Shown here one piece after another: positions 27,669-36,806 of a stretch of 45,494 nt of DNA (positions are counted from its first letter, which is position 1; each line of letters starts with the position of its first letter). The stretch spans positions 1 through 45,494 of the forward strand of contig CAKSSN010000021.1 in the NCBI GenBank assembly GCA_934489015.1, in the 5' to 3' direction. The DNA is from an uncultured Clostridia bacterium (GTDB lineage: Bacteria > Bacillota > Clostridia > UBA1381). The position numbers were made by a program, and so were the translations under genes. The notes beneath the pieces are model-generated. The model was not told the DNA's origin, searched no databases, and saw only the letters and a list, made by a program, of their open reading frames with translations.

Positions 27669-29117
27669 TTATTTCAACTGCTCATTTACCTGTGCCTGAA
27701 GAACCTCTATAACTCTGTCCAATCCCGCTTTTTTAAGATCAATGTTCATTTTATCTATTGCAGCGGCAGGATCATCAACAAGTCCTCTGTTTATCATCTG
27801 CTCCTGCTCCTTTAAAACAGTCTGGCAATTTGCAAGCTCCGTAGAAATCGGATTTGTATCAAAATGCACCTTTATAAGCGGAGATACCACTGCTTCATCA
27901 TTCCATTTCTTTGTTTGCTCATAGAGATCGGGAGCCTGGTCGCTCATTACAAATGAATTCATAACAGAGCCGAGCATCCAATCGGATATTCTGTCATATC
28001 CCGAATTTTCCACAAGCTTGATTTGATTTTCACTTGTTTTCTCATAGTGTCTGCCCTCTATTCCCCAGCAAAGAGTTCTGTATATATCCTTATCCGTATT
28101 CATTATTTCGATAACCCGGAGTGCCTTTTCCGGCTGATCGCAGGTTGAGCTTACACCCGTCATGGTAGCAAGTATTCCGCTTCCGGCAAGAACGCCCTTC
28201 GAAATCGGCTTTGAAACCACTTCTGCACCGTACTGTCTTGAATAATCCTCAGCAGTTCCCGGCTTATAAAGAAAAACTCCGAGCGGCGACCTTCCAAGCT
28301 TTCCGGCGTCTATCTGCGGATCATACTTATCCGTAACAAGTCCTTTTTGTACCCACGAATACATCTTCTCAGCATACTGCCTGTATTCATCCGTTTCATA
28401 CTGATTAAAAATTTTAGGAGCCCCATCCTTATCAAAATAAATTGCCGTCGGAAGATTTTCGCTCACTATCGGCTCCATTCCGTAGAAGTATTTATAATAA
28501 TTCCACATATTTCCAAGAATGTTGCAGTCAGGCTTAACCTCGTGAAGCTTTGTGAGGTATGCCTCTATGCTATCAAGAGTATTTATATCGTCAATTGAAA
28601 ATCCCGTTTTATCAAGATATTCCTTACGAATATTTACGCAGGCTGACTTTGCCTGAATCTGCCAGTTCGGAACAGCATATATTTTTCCGTTTACCTTTGT
28701 AGCGTCCCAAACATTCTTGTCCGTTGCTTCATATGTTTTCGGCGCATACTTAGGCAAAAGCTCCGTAATATCCATAAGTGCATTATTTGCCACATTTGTA
28801 TAATAATCATTTGTCCAGTTGCAGGTAAATGCAAGGTCATATTTTTCACGTCCGGCATTAATAACCTGCAGCTTCTGGCTGTAATTTCCGGCATCTATCA
28901 TAACCATATTGAGCTTCACTCCGTATTTATCACTCATCATTTGATTAACCTTATCAAGCACCTCTTTTTTGTCCTTTCCCTCCATAACAGTTGGTATATA
29001 CCATTTTACCTCTGATACACCGCTGTTTGAGCTCTGCTGTGGCTTATTTTCGCAAGCCGAGGAAAGGCCTATTACCGCAATCAAAATTCCTACCTTTACT
29101 ATTTTTTTTAATTTCAT
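27669..29117 (-). CDS. ABC transporter sugar-binding lipoprotein (LipO/YtcQ type)
   Basis: 482-residue extracellular solute-binding protein, family 1. The lipobox LSSAC marks lipidation at Cys22, tethering it to the membrane. The mature chain has the usual features (SEVKWYIPTVMEG at the start, AVPNWQIQAKSACVNI hinge region, a C-terminal helix). With the two LplB/LplC-like permeases upstream it forms the oligosaccharide importer typical of Firmicutes glycan loci; the ATPase is usually an MsmK-type protein encoded elsewhere and is absent here. GAAGGAG precedes the ATG at 29117. The ligand is unknown, presumably the oligosaccharides released by the surface enzymes. Confidence 0.9.
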   Translation of the reverse strand: MKLKKIVKVGILIAVIGLSSACENKPQQSSNSGVSEVKWYIPTVMEGKDKKEVLDKVNQMMSDKYGVKLNMVMIDAGNYSQKLQVINAGREKYDLAFTCNWTNDYYTNVANNALMDITELLPKYAPKTYEATDKNVWDATKVNGKIYAVPNWQIQAKSACVNIRKEYLDKTGFSIDDINTLDSIEAYLTKLHEVKPDCNILGNMWNYYKYFYGMEPIVSENLPTAIYFDKDGAPKIFNQYETDEYRQYAEKMYSWVQKGLVTDKYDPQIDAGKLGRSPLGVFLYKPGTAEDYSRQYGAEVVSKPISKGVLAGSGILATMTGVSSTCDQPEKALRVIEIMNTDKDIYRTLCWGIEGRHYEKTSENQIKLVENSGYDRISDWMLGSVMNSFVMSDQAPDLYEQTKKWNDEAVVSPLIKVHFDTNPISTELANCQTVLKEQEQMINRGLVDDPAAAIDKMNIDLKKAGLDRVIEVLQAQVNEQLK

Positions 29118-29173
29118 GATTTTTCGTCTCCTTCTTTATTTATTATACTTCATAATACGATTAATAATTATAT

Positions 29174-30058
29174 TTACCCCTTTACGCTTCCCACATTTAT
29201 TCCCTTTGCAAAGTACTTTTGGAAAAACATAAATATGAATACCATCGGTCCTGTTGCAAGCACGCACATTGCCATTCTCGCCGTTTCACTCGGAACCTCC
29301 GAAAGATTTACAATTCCTATATCCTTGTTTTTGAGCATTGCCTCTATATTGCTCATAGTTCTGTAAAGGAAATATTGAAGCGTTATTGTTTGCTCATCTG
29401 TCATATACATAAGACAGTTATACCACTCATTCCAATATCCCATTGCAACGAGAACCGCTATTGTTGCAATTCCCGTACAGCTCAGCGGAATTATCATTCT
29501 GAAGAAAATTCCTATTTCACTAAGACCATCAATTTTTGCCGCTTCAATAAGAGCCTGCGGTATCTTTGAAAAATAAGTACGAAGTATAAAGCAATTCCAC
29601 ACACTGAAACAAAGCGGAAGAATAAGCACCAGAATATTATTTGAAAGATGCAGATACTGAGATATCAGCAGATAACTCGGAATTGCACCTCCTGAAAACA
29701 ACATTGTAAAATACATATAAAAGCTTATTCCTCTTCTCAGCTTATAATTGCTCCTCGAAAGCGGATATGCCGCCATAGATGTTATAAGCACATTTAATGC
29801 CGTTCCGACTATTGTTGTAAATATTGTTACCTTATACGAACTTATAAGTGTTGACGAATTTGCACACACACTTTTATATGCATTCATAGTAAAACCCTTC
29901 GGAAAAAACCCATAACCTGTTTTTAAAAGCTCCGTTTCGGTTGAAAATGAAGCGGAAATTATCATAAGAAGCGGCAGCAAACAAGCAAGCATTGCCGCAG
30001 TAAGCAAAACATATGCTATAACGCTGCATATAATTTTTTGTCTTTTATTTTCTACCAT
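29174..30058 (-). CDS. ABC transporter permease, LplC/YtcP type
   Basis: 294-residue integral membrane protein with six predicted helices; the first is around residues 10-34. The EAA loop reads EAAKIDGLSEIGIFFRMIIP, the cytoplasmic contact to the ATPase, followed by a helix ending in YWNEW. The C-terminus VKG is typical for this subfamily. It pairs with the permease encoded 14 bases upstream. AGGTAGGGAAC provides the ribosome site for the ATG at 30058. Confidence 0.93.
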   Translation of the reverse strand: MVENKRQKIICSVIAYVLLTAAMLACLLPLLMIISASFSTETELLKTGYGFFPKGFTMNAYKSVCANSSTLISSYKVTIFTTIVGTALNVLITSMAAYPLSRSNYKLRRGISFYMYFTMLFSGGAIPSYLLISQYLHLSNNILVLILPLCFSVWNCFILRTYFSKIPQALIEAAKIDGLSEIGIFFRMIIPLSCTGIATIAVLVAMGYWNEWYNCLMYMTDEQTITLQYFLYRTMSNIEAMLKNKDIGIVNLSEVPSETARMAMCVLATGPMVFIFMFFQKYFAKGINVGSVKG

Positions 30059-30072
30059 GTTCCCTACCTCGT

Positions 30073-31017
30073 TTAATATATAGCACTTTCGCTGTCTATT
30101 TTATTTACTATCTTATTCACCGTTACAACTGTAATAAATCCGACTACCGACTGCAAAAATCCTGCAGCAGACGACATTCCTACGTTTGCCGAAAATCTGA
30201 GAGACCTCATAATATATGTATCAAGCACGTCCGTAACTCCATAAAGCGCACCCGTATCCCTCGGCAAATAGAAAAACAAGCCAAAATCAGATCTGAATAT
30301 TCCGCCTATTGACAAAATAAACATCATAATCATAGTCTGCTTAAGATGCGGAAGCATTATATAAATAATTCTTTTTATATATCCGCAGCCGTCAATGGTT
30401 GCAGCCTCTATTATTTCCCGGTCAACACTCAGCAGTGTTCCGTAATAAATGAGCGTTGTTTGTCCGAAACTCTTCCACACTCCAAAAAATATAAGTATAA
30501 ACGGCCAGTATTTTATTTCGGAATAAAATGATATTCCGTCATGTCCGAAATGCTTTAAGATATTGTTAATCATTCCGGTATCCACCGCAAAAAGTGCATA
30601 CGATATGTAAGATACAACAACCCACGAAAGAAACACCGGTAAAAACATACTGCTTTGATATATTTTTATCGCAATCTTCGATGTAAGCAACTCCAGCATA
30701 AGCGCTAAAACAGCACTCACCGCCATTCCTATGAATATTGATGCAAAGTTATAGCCGATAGTATTTCTTACAAGCGTATAAAATGTCTGTGAACCGAACA
30801 GATATTTAAAGTTGTTTATTCCGTTCCATTTGCTTCCGAAAATCCCGAGGTCAAATTTATAATCCTTAAATGCAATTATAAGTCCGACCATCGGAAGATA
30901 GCAAAATATAAATACATATATAATTGCCGGAAGCTGAAGCAGAAAAAGCTCACCATTTTCACTACGCATAACATTTCGCTTCTTTTCCTTTTTTGCAATT
31001 TCTTTTTTCAGTTCCAT
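30073..31017 (-). CDS. ABC transporter permease, LplB type
   Basis: Inner-membrane permease of 314 residues with a charged N-terminal tail, six helices and the EAA loop EAATIDGCGYIKRIIYIMLP. First gene of the transporter series. A TTG-initiated frame begins at 31035, but GGAGG lies just before the ATG at 31017, which also matches the usual start of this family. A strong promoter sits about 55 bases upstream. Confidence 0.93.
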   Translation of the reverse strand: MELKKEIAKKEKKRNVMRSENGELFLLQLPAIIYVFIFCYLPMVGLIIAFKDYKFDLGIFGSKWNGINNFKYLFGSQTFYTLVRNTIGYNFASIFIGMAVSAVLALMLELLTSKIAIKIYQSSMFLPVFLSWVVVSYISYALFAVDTGMINNILKHFGHDGISFYSEIKYWPFILIFFGVWKSFGQTTLIYYGTLLSVDREIIEAATIDGCGYIKRIIYIMLPHLKQTMIMMFILSIGGIFRSDFGLFFYLPRDTGALYGVTDVLDTYIMRSLRFSANVGMSSAAGFLQSVVGFITVVTVNKIVNKIDSESAIY

Positions 31018-31071
31018 CTGCCAAAATTCCTCCAATGCTTTTTGCCGTGTAAGCGGCTTTTCTATAAATTC

Positions 31072-31100
31072 ATTTTACCAAACAGTTAGTATATTGTCAA
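31072..31100 (-). promoter_or_regulatory. Sigma-A promoter of the ABC transporter series
   Basis: Perfect TTGACA -35 (31095-31100), 17-base spacer, TAAAAT -10 (31072-31077) on the minus strand. The strongest promoter of the glycan series; it probably drives the permeases, binding protein and downstream surface proteins. Confidence 0.85.
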
Positions 31101-31138
31101 TAATAAATACTGTGGAAATGTTGACTAAACTGCATATT

Positions 31139-31163
31139 TTGTTCAAATACCGAAATTGTTCAA
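31139..31163. promoter_or_regulatory. Direct repeat, candidate AraC operator
   Basis: TTGTTCAA occurs twice, at 31139-31146 and 31156-31163, 17 bases apart, about 40 bases upstream of the -35 of the transporter promoter. This is a plausible position for an AraC-type activator such as the one encoded at 36807-38879. Operator function is inferred. Confidence 0.4.
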
Positions 31164-31295
31164 CTATAGCCTATTTTTTAAACAAAAGTATAAAAAGCGC
31201 ATAAAATCAATAAATTTTAATTGTACAAATGAAAATGCATCCTCACAAATCTCAAAACATACGAATGCAAAAATCGTTATGCAAGCATAACAAAA

Positions 31296-31321
31296 TATCG
31301 GGCAGTTTAACTCGCCCGATA
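31296..31321 (-). terminator. Rho-independent terminator after the 1737-residue gene
   Basis: Eight-bp GC-rich stem TATCGGGC/GCCCGATA (31296-31303 and 31314-31321), followed on the minus strand by ATTTTGTT, beginning just after the stop codon at 31329. It isolates the giant gene from the transporter promoter. Confidence 0.7.
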
Positions 31322-31328
31322 ATATTTG

Positions 31329-34300
31329 TTACTTCGATGTCGCTGTTGATATTTCAGACATTTTATAAGCTGAAAATACTGCAAGCGGCTTTAGTGTATT
31401 TCTGTCAAGCAGGAACAGCTTAACCGTACAATCATTGTTAATTCGGCTTGAATCAAACTCCGCCTTTATATATTCACTTGATATTTCTTTCGCCTTATAA
31501 AGCTCGCAAAGACGAACATTATTTCCACTTCCCTCATATATTCCGACATAGAAATCGCTGTTTTCGTCAATGTCAAGCGCTGCACCCGAGAGAGAGTTAT
31601 TAAAAATTTCGGCTGTGAAAACTCCGTCACTATTCTTTACATTCACCGAATATCCATGCCTTTCAAACGCAAGACTCTTAACCGTGCCAGTTCCCACGGC
31701 ATAAAACTTCATTGAAACATCATGCACTCCGCTTACTTTAAAATTAAGCTCCTTTTCAAATTCTTCAAATTCAAACCATCCGCCGGTATCTTCTAAAACA
31801 AAACGTGCCGCCTCTTTTCCGTCAATCATAACAGTCATTGGTCTTCCGGCATATTCTGCCGGCATAGCTGCTGTAAGGCGTACCATTACGTTTTCCTCGC
31901 TGCTTCCGAAATCTACATTTTTCCACAAAATTTCATCACCTGCATCAAGCGATGTAAAGCTGCTGCGAGCCTTATTTATTCCTACTCCGTTTGCTCTTTC
32001 ATAGTTTCCTATTCCAAGCGTATCTGTATATGCGTATTTTTTTATAGGCTCCTTTGAAAAACGTATATTGTACAAAAAAGCTGGATTATCAAATATTGCA
32101 ACTATAATTGTATGCTTTCCTTTTACAGAATTTACAACCGGAAGCCTAAGCGTTTTTGAAACGCTCCTTTTCCATGCAGAACAAATTTCGGGTCTTCCGG
32201 TTGCCAAAATACCGCTTGTCGTTCCAAGATTATGATAATATTGCTTGCCATCCGCTCCCGTGACATAAATCTCCCCCGAACCAACACTGTCTATAACGGC
32301 ATTTTCGTCCGAAAGCTCATCCGCCTGCCACACAACAAAATGCGGCATTACACTATTTCTATATGCATATTCAAAATATATACTGAACGGCTCATCATTC
32401 GTAAAATCCACATCTCGAAATACAGCATATGCATTTGTCTCACCTATACACCACTGTCCCTCCTCGTCCTGCTTATAATACGTTTCAAGCCATCCCCCGG
32501 TTCCGTTCGGCTTTACAATATCTGCATTTTCCATGTTAAGTGTTTTATATGCGCTGCGCATTTTTGTGCTATATGGCAAAAATCCCTTAAAACACCCGGA
32601 TGCATTTTTTGAAAATGTAAAAACTACAGTATTTTTCCCACTCATTTCTTTGCTTAAACCTACATCAAAGTCACCCCACTGTATAAATCCACCGGTAGAG
32701 GTAGCCGTAAATTCCGCTATTTGCTCGGCAAATTCCGAATTTATATTTCCATTTTTTACACTAATTGCTTCATCGTTGTATGAATTGAGTCTCCATATTC
32801 TCACTATTGCCCCCTCATAGTTCGGAGAAACTCCCATTTTTACACGCAATTTATCCGTTTTTTCTCCAAAGTCTACATTGTTGTATACTACATACACATT
32901 GCTGTCAAGGCTTCCTATATAATTTTGCGCCAAATTCACCTCACTCGAATTTGTATTTGAATACAAAATTGCATTCACATATCTGTCGCAATCCGGAAAC
33001 GCAAACTTATCATACTCCGAAACAAATGAAAACCACCAAAAATCACTTGTATAAGAGCTTCCGCAAAATTCAAGCCATACCGTATATATTCCGCAATCAA
33101 GGGTATTTTTAAGTTTTATAATCTGTGGAGTGAAATTCTTCCAGGTATCCTTGTTTATTTCCACCGCACCTATAGGTTCATTTAAGATATCATCTATATG
33201 TACTTTGATAACGCTTCCCGAATACTCCTTCGTGGTTCCTGCCGAAAATGTCAGATAATCGGACGCTTCCGGGACATAAACATTTTCATATTTTAAAACT
33301 GTTCCTCCGTATGTGTTATTCACAAGCATTTTCTTGACATCACATTTTTCACCGTAAAGTGTTCCGAAATTTTCTCTTTCCCCCGAAACAGATGCGTAAT
33401 TTGCTGCATAAACGGTTGAGTTTGCATATGCCTCATATTCGCTTGAATCGGTCAAAATCGGCTGAACAGATTTTATTTTTACCGCCGCTCCGCCTTTTTT
33501 TGTTATATAAATATTGTGAACTCCTCCCTTTACAGGCAATACAAACGTATCACTGTCAGTTTGATTTTTATTTACAGATGTCGTTTTAAGCATTACTCCC
33601 TTTTTTTCTGATTTCTCATAGCTTTCACCAAAAGCTATCTCAAAGGCAGAAGGAATGCTGTAACAATCACCACTGTATGATATTCTTACAGCGTTCATAT
33701 TATCACCAAAATCTATATCCGGCAGTCTTATTTGGCTTTCATCATTCTCCATTACAATAAACCCGTCCTCGCATGCGGCTCCTTTCACTTCCGCTTTATT
33801 CATACTATACTCATAACCGTCCGGATTAAATTCATCCATACTCTTATCAAAGTCAGGATTGCATCCGCTTACAAAACGCTTTCCCTCGGGAAAATCATTT
33901 TTTGTAAGATCTTTCTTGCCTCCCGGAAGATATCCAAGCTTTGTATTATTCATATCATCTATCGATGCAAAACTATTCTTAAACCCGCCGTTTGTCTGTA
34001 CAAATACTTCCCCTCCGGTATACGGAATATTTTTATTTGTATAAAAAACTATATTATTGTATACTTCACCTTGTTGCGTGCAATTATCAAAATATATTCC
34101 CATATTCGATTTGTCACACGACCACGAATCCCATACCGTATTATCATGAAATTTAAAATGTTTTCTATCTGTTCCCAGCCTCGTCCCATGCATATACACC
34201 ACTCCGGTATCACGTGCTGCTATTGAACTGTCCGAAAAATCGTTATATGCAATTTCACTCGCAATGTACGGCTCCTGCCCATACGCATTCCACCACGGAT

Positions 34301-36542
34301 TTTCGATAGATGCTATTTCAAACACCGCTCTTCCGGCACGTCTTACGGTGTTATTATAAATCCCGAACCCGCCTCTTTGCCTTGATACATTTTCTTTAGA
34401 ATTACTGACCCCGGTTGCTGTCATAAAAATTCCGCCCATATAACCGCCCATATAACCACAATCTTCAATAAGATTGTTTTCTATATATCCGTATTTACCC
34501 GTAGCATATATTCCGCTGCCTGCACTGTAGGCAATATGCGCATTAATAACAGCATCACTGTCACCGCCCATATATATTCCCAGCTCTCCGTTTTGCGGCG
34601 GTCCGGTCAGATTAAATTTATTTGCATCGGAAATATATCCGTATTGCTGATCCCTTGTATATGTATAATGACCTACATATTTATGCTCCCCTCCGTTTAT
34701 TACGCACATTTGAGTTCCGGAAAGTATCATTCCTCCACCGATTGTATCAATATTTTCTATATTTATATATTTTCTATTTTTTAAATTTACTGTCGACTGA
34801 CGCTTTTTCCCCTCAAGCTTATCTGCCGGTATATTATCGGGGAGATAAATATACAGCTTTTTATCTCTCCCCCAAAACCATTCGCCGGGTACATCTATCG
34901 CATTTTTTGTATTCGTTATATATGCCCAATCCCCGTCCCTCGGCTCATCGTCAAACCAAAACCTTTCACAAGCCTCTGTCAGCGTAAGCCTTCCGGGCTC
35001 ACTTTTTTCTATTTTTGACGCTGCAAGCGACCACGCTCTGCCATTAAATGATATAAGCGTTGCTCCGTTCCAAAAATTTTCCGGTTGATTTAAATCAGTA
35101 TTACTTATCGCCGTCATACCCTTTTGCACAGATATATTCCCCATAGTTTGCCACAAAGATGAAAGATTTAAATCATCCAAATAATTCTTTCCGACTGTGT
35201 TACTATTCGGATGCCTTGCCTCTGCAATTGCTTCACCGTCATAAAAAACAAGATTTCTTCCTTCTCCCAAATCCCACCCCGGTGTATATACCGACATATA
35301 TCCTTCGGTTTCGTCCGGCTCACCTATGGGCTCAAGTGTCGATATAACAGGTTTTTCACCGTCAGCTGCTTTAAATGTTATTGGATTTCCGGCAGTTCCG
35401 CTTGCTGACGGTCTTAATGTTTCTCTGTATATTCCATTATGCACTATAACAGTATCTCCTGCTCTTGCAACACTCGCCGCTTTATTAAGTGTAAAAAACG
35501 GATGCAGCTCATCTCCGGTGCCACTGTCACTTGCGTTTTCTGACTTCGAAACATGATATATATTTGATATTCCCGAAGCCTTGATATATTCCGAAAATTC
35601 ATTTTCTATTTCTGTCATATGCTGCTCTATTGCCTTTTTTACAAGGCTTTTATAACCTATGACTGCATAATTACCGCTTTTTATATATGTGAATCCCGAC
35701 TTTTCGGCAAAATATTCTATTGGAGCATAATATTTTTCGTTTTCCGTTATAATAACATTCTCTTCGGTTTTATACTTTTCTCCGCCACGTTTTAAATAGC
35801 TTTCAGAATTTTTTAATATATATTCGTATGTATCATTTCTAAGCAAAAGCCAATTGTTTTTTTCATCACATTCCACATAATATCCAAAAGCCCGTGCCAA
35901 TGTTATTACCGGAATATATATTCTTTCACCTAAGCTAACAGGTTTGGCTTTTGTATCATCGTAATCAATATATCTTTTTGCATTTCCGACTTTAATTACA
36001 GGTGAATCTGTATTAAGCACAATTGTACTTTGCAAATCATTTTCATATTCACTGTATGATGTTTCTTCAAGTTCATTTTCTGAAAACCCCAATATCATAG
36101 CTGTTTTTTTCGATACCTTATTAAATGTCAGATTTTTTACTACCGTTTGCCTTTCGACATTGATTCTGAGCGATATTTCACCTGCTCTCAGCGGACTTTT
36201 AAATGAAATATCGGTCTTGTTCTCATTAGAAATAACAGGCAGTGTATACTCAATATCGTTTGCCGAAAGCTTAAGAACAGAATTTTCGCTGCATCTGTAT
36301 TCTATACTTACACTGCTGCTGTCAAACGGTAAAAATATTTCGTACATTACACTCCCATTCTCCGAAAGCATTATTCCGTCTCCAAGAATTTCCGCATCAC
36401 CGTTGAAATCATCAACATTTACACTATACTCTCTTGCTCCGGCAGTATAGTCAAACACATTTGACTCCGCATATACGGAAATTATCATCTGCGAAAATAC
36501 GGCAACCGCAGTAATTACTGCCGCAAAAAACTTTTTGTTCAT
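31329..36542 (-). CDS. Giant secreted beta-helix protein with multiple CBM6-like modules
   Basis: 1737 residues; the signal peptide ends at VYA (25). Domain order repeats that of the 23974-27603 protein: beta-sandwich (35-140), copper-amine-oxidase N1-like domain (about 175-297), beta-helix from 328 (HVSKSENASDSGTGDE, GDTVIVHNGIYRE, DTGVVYMH) to about 890. It then has five beta-sandwich modules instead of two, with anchors IDFGDNMN, VYVPEASDY, VDFGEKTD, VDFTNDE and VDFGSSEE (the last VDFG at 1543-1546), and a final FN3/CARDB-like part shared with the module-only protein. Likely an extracellular glycan-cutting enzyme; class uncertain. Its own promoter (36591-36619) and terminator make it monocistronic. 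AGGGAGGA lies 13 bases before the ATG, slightly far. Confidence 0.75.
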   Translation of the reverse strand: MNKKFFAAVITAVAVFSQMIISVYAESNVFDYTAGAREYSVNVDDFNGDAEILGDGIMLSENGSVMYEIFLPFDSSSVSIEYRCSENSVLKLSANDIEYTLPVISNENKTDISFKSPLRAGEISLRINVERQTVVKNLTFNKVSKKTAMILGFSENELEETSYSEYENDLQSTIVLNTDSPVIKVGNAKRYIDYDDTKAKPVSLGERIYIPVITLARAFGYYVECDEKNNWLLLRNDTYEYILKNSESYLKRGGEKYKTEENVIITENEKYYAPIEYFAEKSGFTYIKSGNYAVIGYKSLVKKAIEQHMTEIENEFSEYIKASGISNIYHVSKSENASDSGTGDELHPFFTLNKAASVARAGDTVIVHNGIYRETLRPSASGTAGNPITFKAADGEKPVISTLEPIGEPDETEGYMSVYTPGWDLGEGRNLVFYDGEAIAEARHPNSNTVGKNYLDDLNLSSLWQTMGNISVQKGMTAISNTDLNQPENFWNGATLISFNGRAWSLAASKIEKSEPGRLTLTEACERFWFDDEPRDGDWAYITNTKNAIDVPGEWFWGRDKKLYIYLPDNIPADKLEGKKRQSTVNLKNRKYINIENIDTIGGGMILSGTQMCVINGGEHKYVGHYTYTRDQQYGYISDANKFNLTGPPQNGELGIYMGGDSDAVINAHIAYSAGSGIYATGKYGYIENNLIEDCGYMGGYMGGIFMTATGVSNSKENVSRQRGGFGIYNNTVRRAGRAVFEIASIENPWWNAYGQEPYIASEIAYNDFSDSSIAARDTGVVYMHGTRLGTDRKHFKFHDNTVWDSWSCDKSNMGIYFDNCTQQGEVYNNIVFYTNKNIPYTGGEVFVQTNGGFKNSFASIDDMNNTKLGYLPGGKKDLTKNDFPEGKRFVSGCNPDFDKSMDEFNPDGYEYSMNKAEVKGAACEDGFIVMENDESQIRLPDIDFGDNMNAVRISYSGDCYSIPSAFEIAFGESYEKSEKKGVMLKTTSVNKNQTDSDTFVLPVKGGVHNIYITKKGGAAVKIKSVQPILTDSSEYEAYANSTVYAANYASVSGERENFGTLYGEKCDVKKMLVNNTYGGTVLKYENVYVPEASDYLTFSAGTTKEYSGSVIKVHIDDILNEPIGAVEINKDTWKNFTPQIIKLKNTLDCGIYTVWLEFCGSSYTSDFWWFSFVSEYDKFAFPDCDRYVNAILYSNTNSSEVNLAQNYIGSLDSNVYVVYNNVDFGEKTDKLRVKMGVSPNYEGAIVRIWRLNSYNDEAISVKNGNINSEFAEQIAEFTATSTGGFIQWGDFDVGLSKEMSGKNTVVFTFSKNASGCFKGFLPYSTKMRSAYKTLNMENADIVKPNGTGGWLETYYKQDEEGQWCIGETNAYAVFRDVDFTNDEPFSIYFEYAYRNSVMPHFVVWQADELSDENAVIDSVGSGEIYVTGADGKQYYHNLGTTSGILATGRPEICSAWKRSVSKTLRLPVVNSVKGKHTIIVAIFDNPAFLYNIRFSKEPIKKYAYTDTLGIGNYERANGVGINKARSSFTSLDAGDEILWKNVDFGSSEENVMVRLTAAMPAEYAGRPMTVMIDGKEAARFVLEDTGGWFEFEEFEKELNFKVSGVHDVSMKFYAVGTGTVKSLAFERHGYSVNVKNSDGVFTAEIFNNSLSGAALDIDENSDFYVGIYEGSGNNVRLCELYKAKEISSEYIKAEFDSSRINNDCTVKLFLLDRNTLKPLAVFSAYKMSEISTATSK

Positions 36543-36590
36543 ATTTACATTACATCCTCCCTGTATAACTTAGGTAAATTCCGCACATTT

Positions 36591-36619
36591 ATATTATCAT
36601 AAAACTCTCGCCAATTCAA
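36591..36619 (-). promoter_or_regulatory. Promoter of the giant beta-helix gene
   Basis: Minus-strand TTGAAT (36614-36619), 17-base spacer, TAATAT (36591-36596), about 50 bases before the start codon. Confidence 0.65.
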
Positions 36620-36635
36620 TAATAAAAATAGTTCA

Positions 36636-36686
36636 TTTGTTGAAAAATTTGACCACTTTACGGATTTCCTTAATTTTTTCAACAAA
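36636..36686. promoter_or_regulatory. Inverted repeat between divergent promoters
   Basis: TTTGTTGAAAAA (36636-36647) is mirrored by TTTTTCAACAAA (36675-36686), a 12-base inverted repeat with a 27-base gap, placed between the -35 regions of the giant gene and of the AraC regulator. The core TTGTTGAA differs by one base from the TTGTTCAA direct repeats at 31139-31163. Candidate binding site for the neighbouring regulator. Confidence 0.4.
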
Positions 36687-36692
36687 AATCTC

Positions 36693-36721
36693 TTGAAATA
36701 TTTTTGATTTAATGCTATAAT
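36693..36721 (+). promoter_or_regulatory. Promoter of the membrane AraC regulator
   Basis: TTGAAA (36693-36698), 17-base spacer, TATAAT (36716-36721); about 85 bases upstream of the start codon. Confidence 0.7.
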
Positions 36722-36806
36722 ATATACATAGTTTATACAAGCATCTAAAAAACGGATTTGGATAAAGTAAGATTTTTCTATTTTTTCAAATAGGACGGAG
36801 GGGTTT

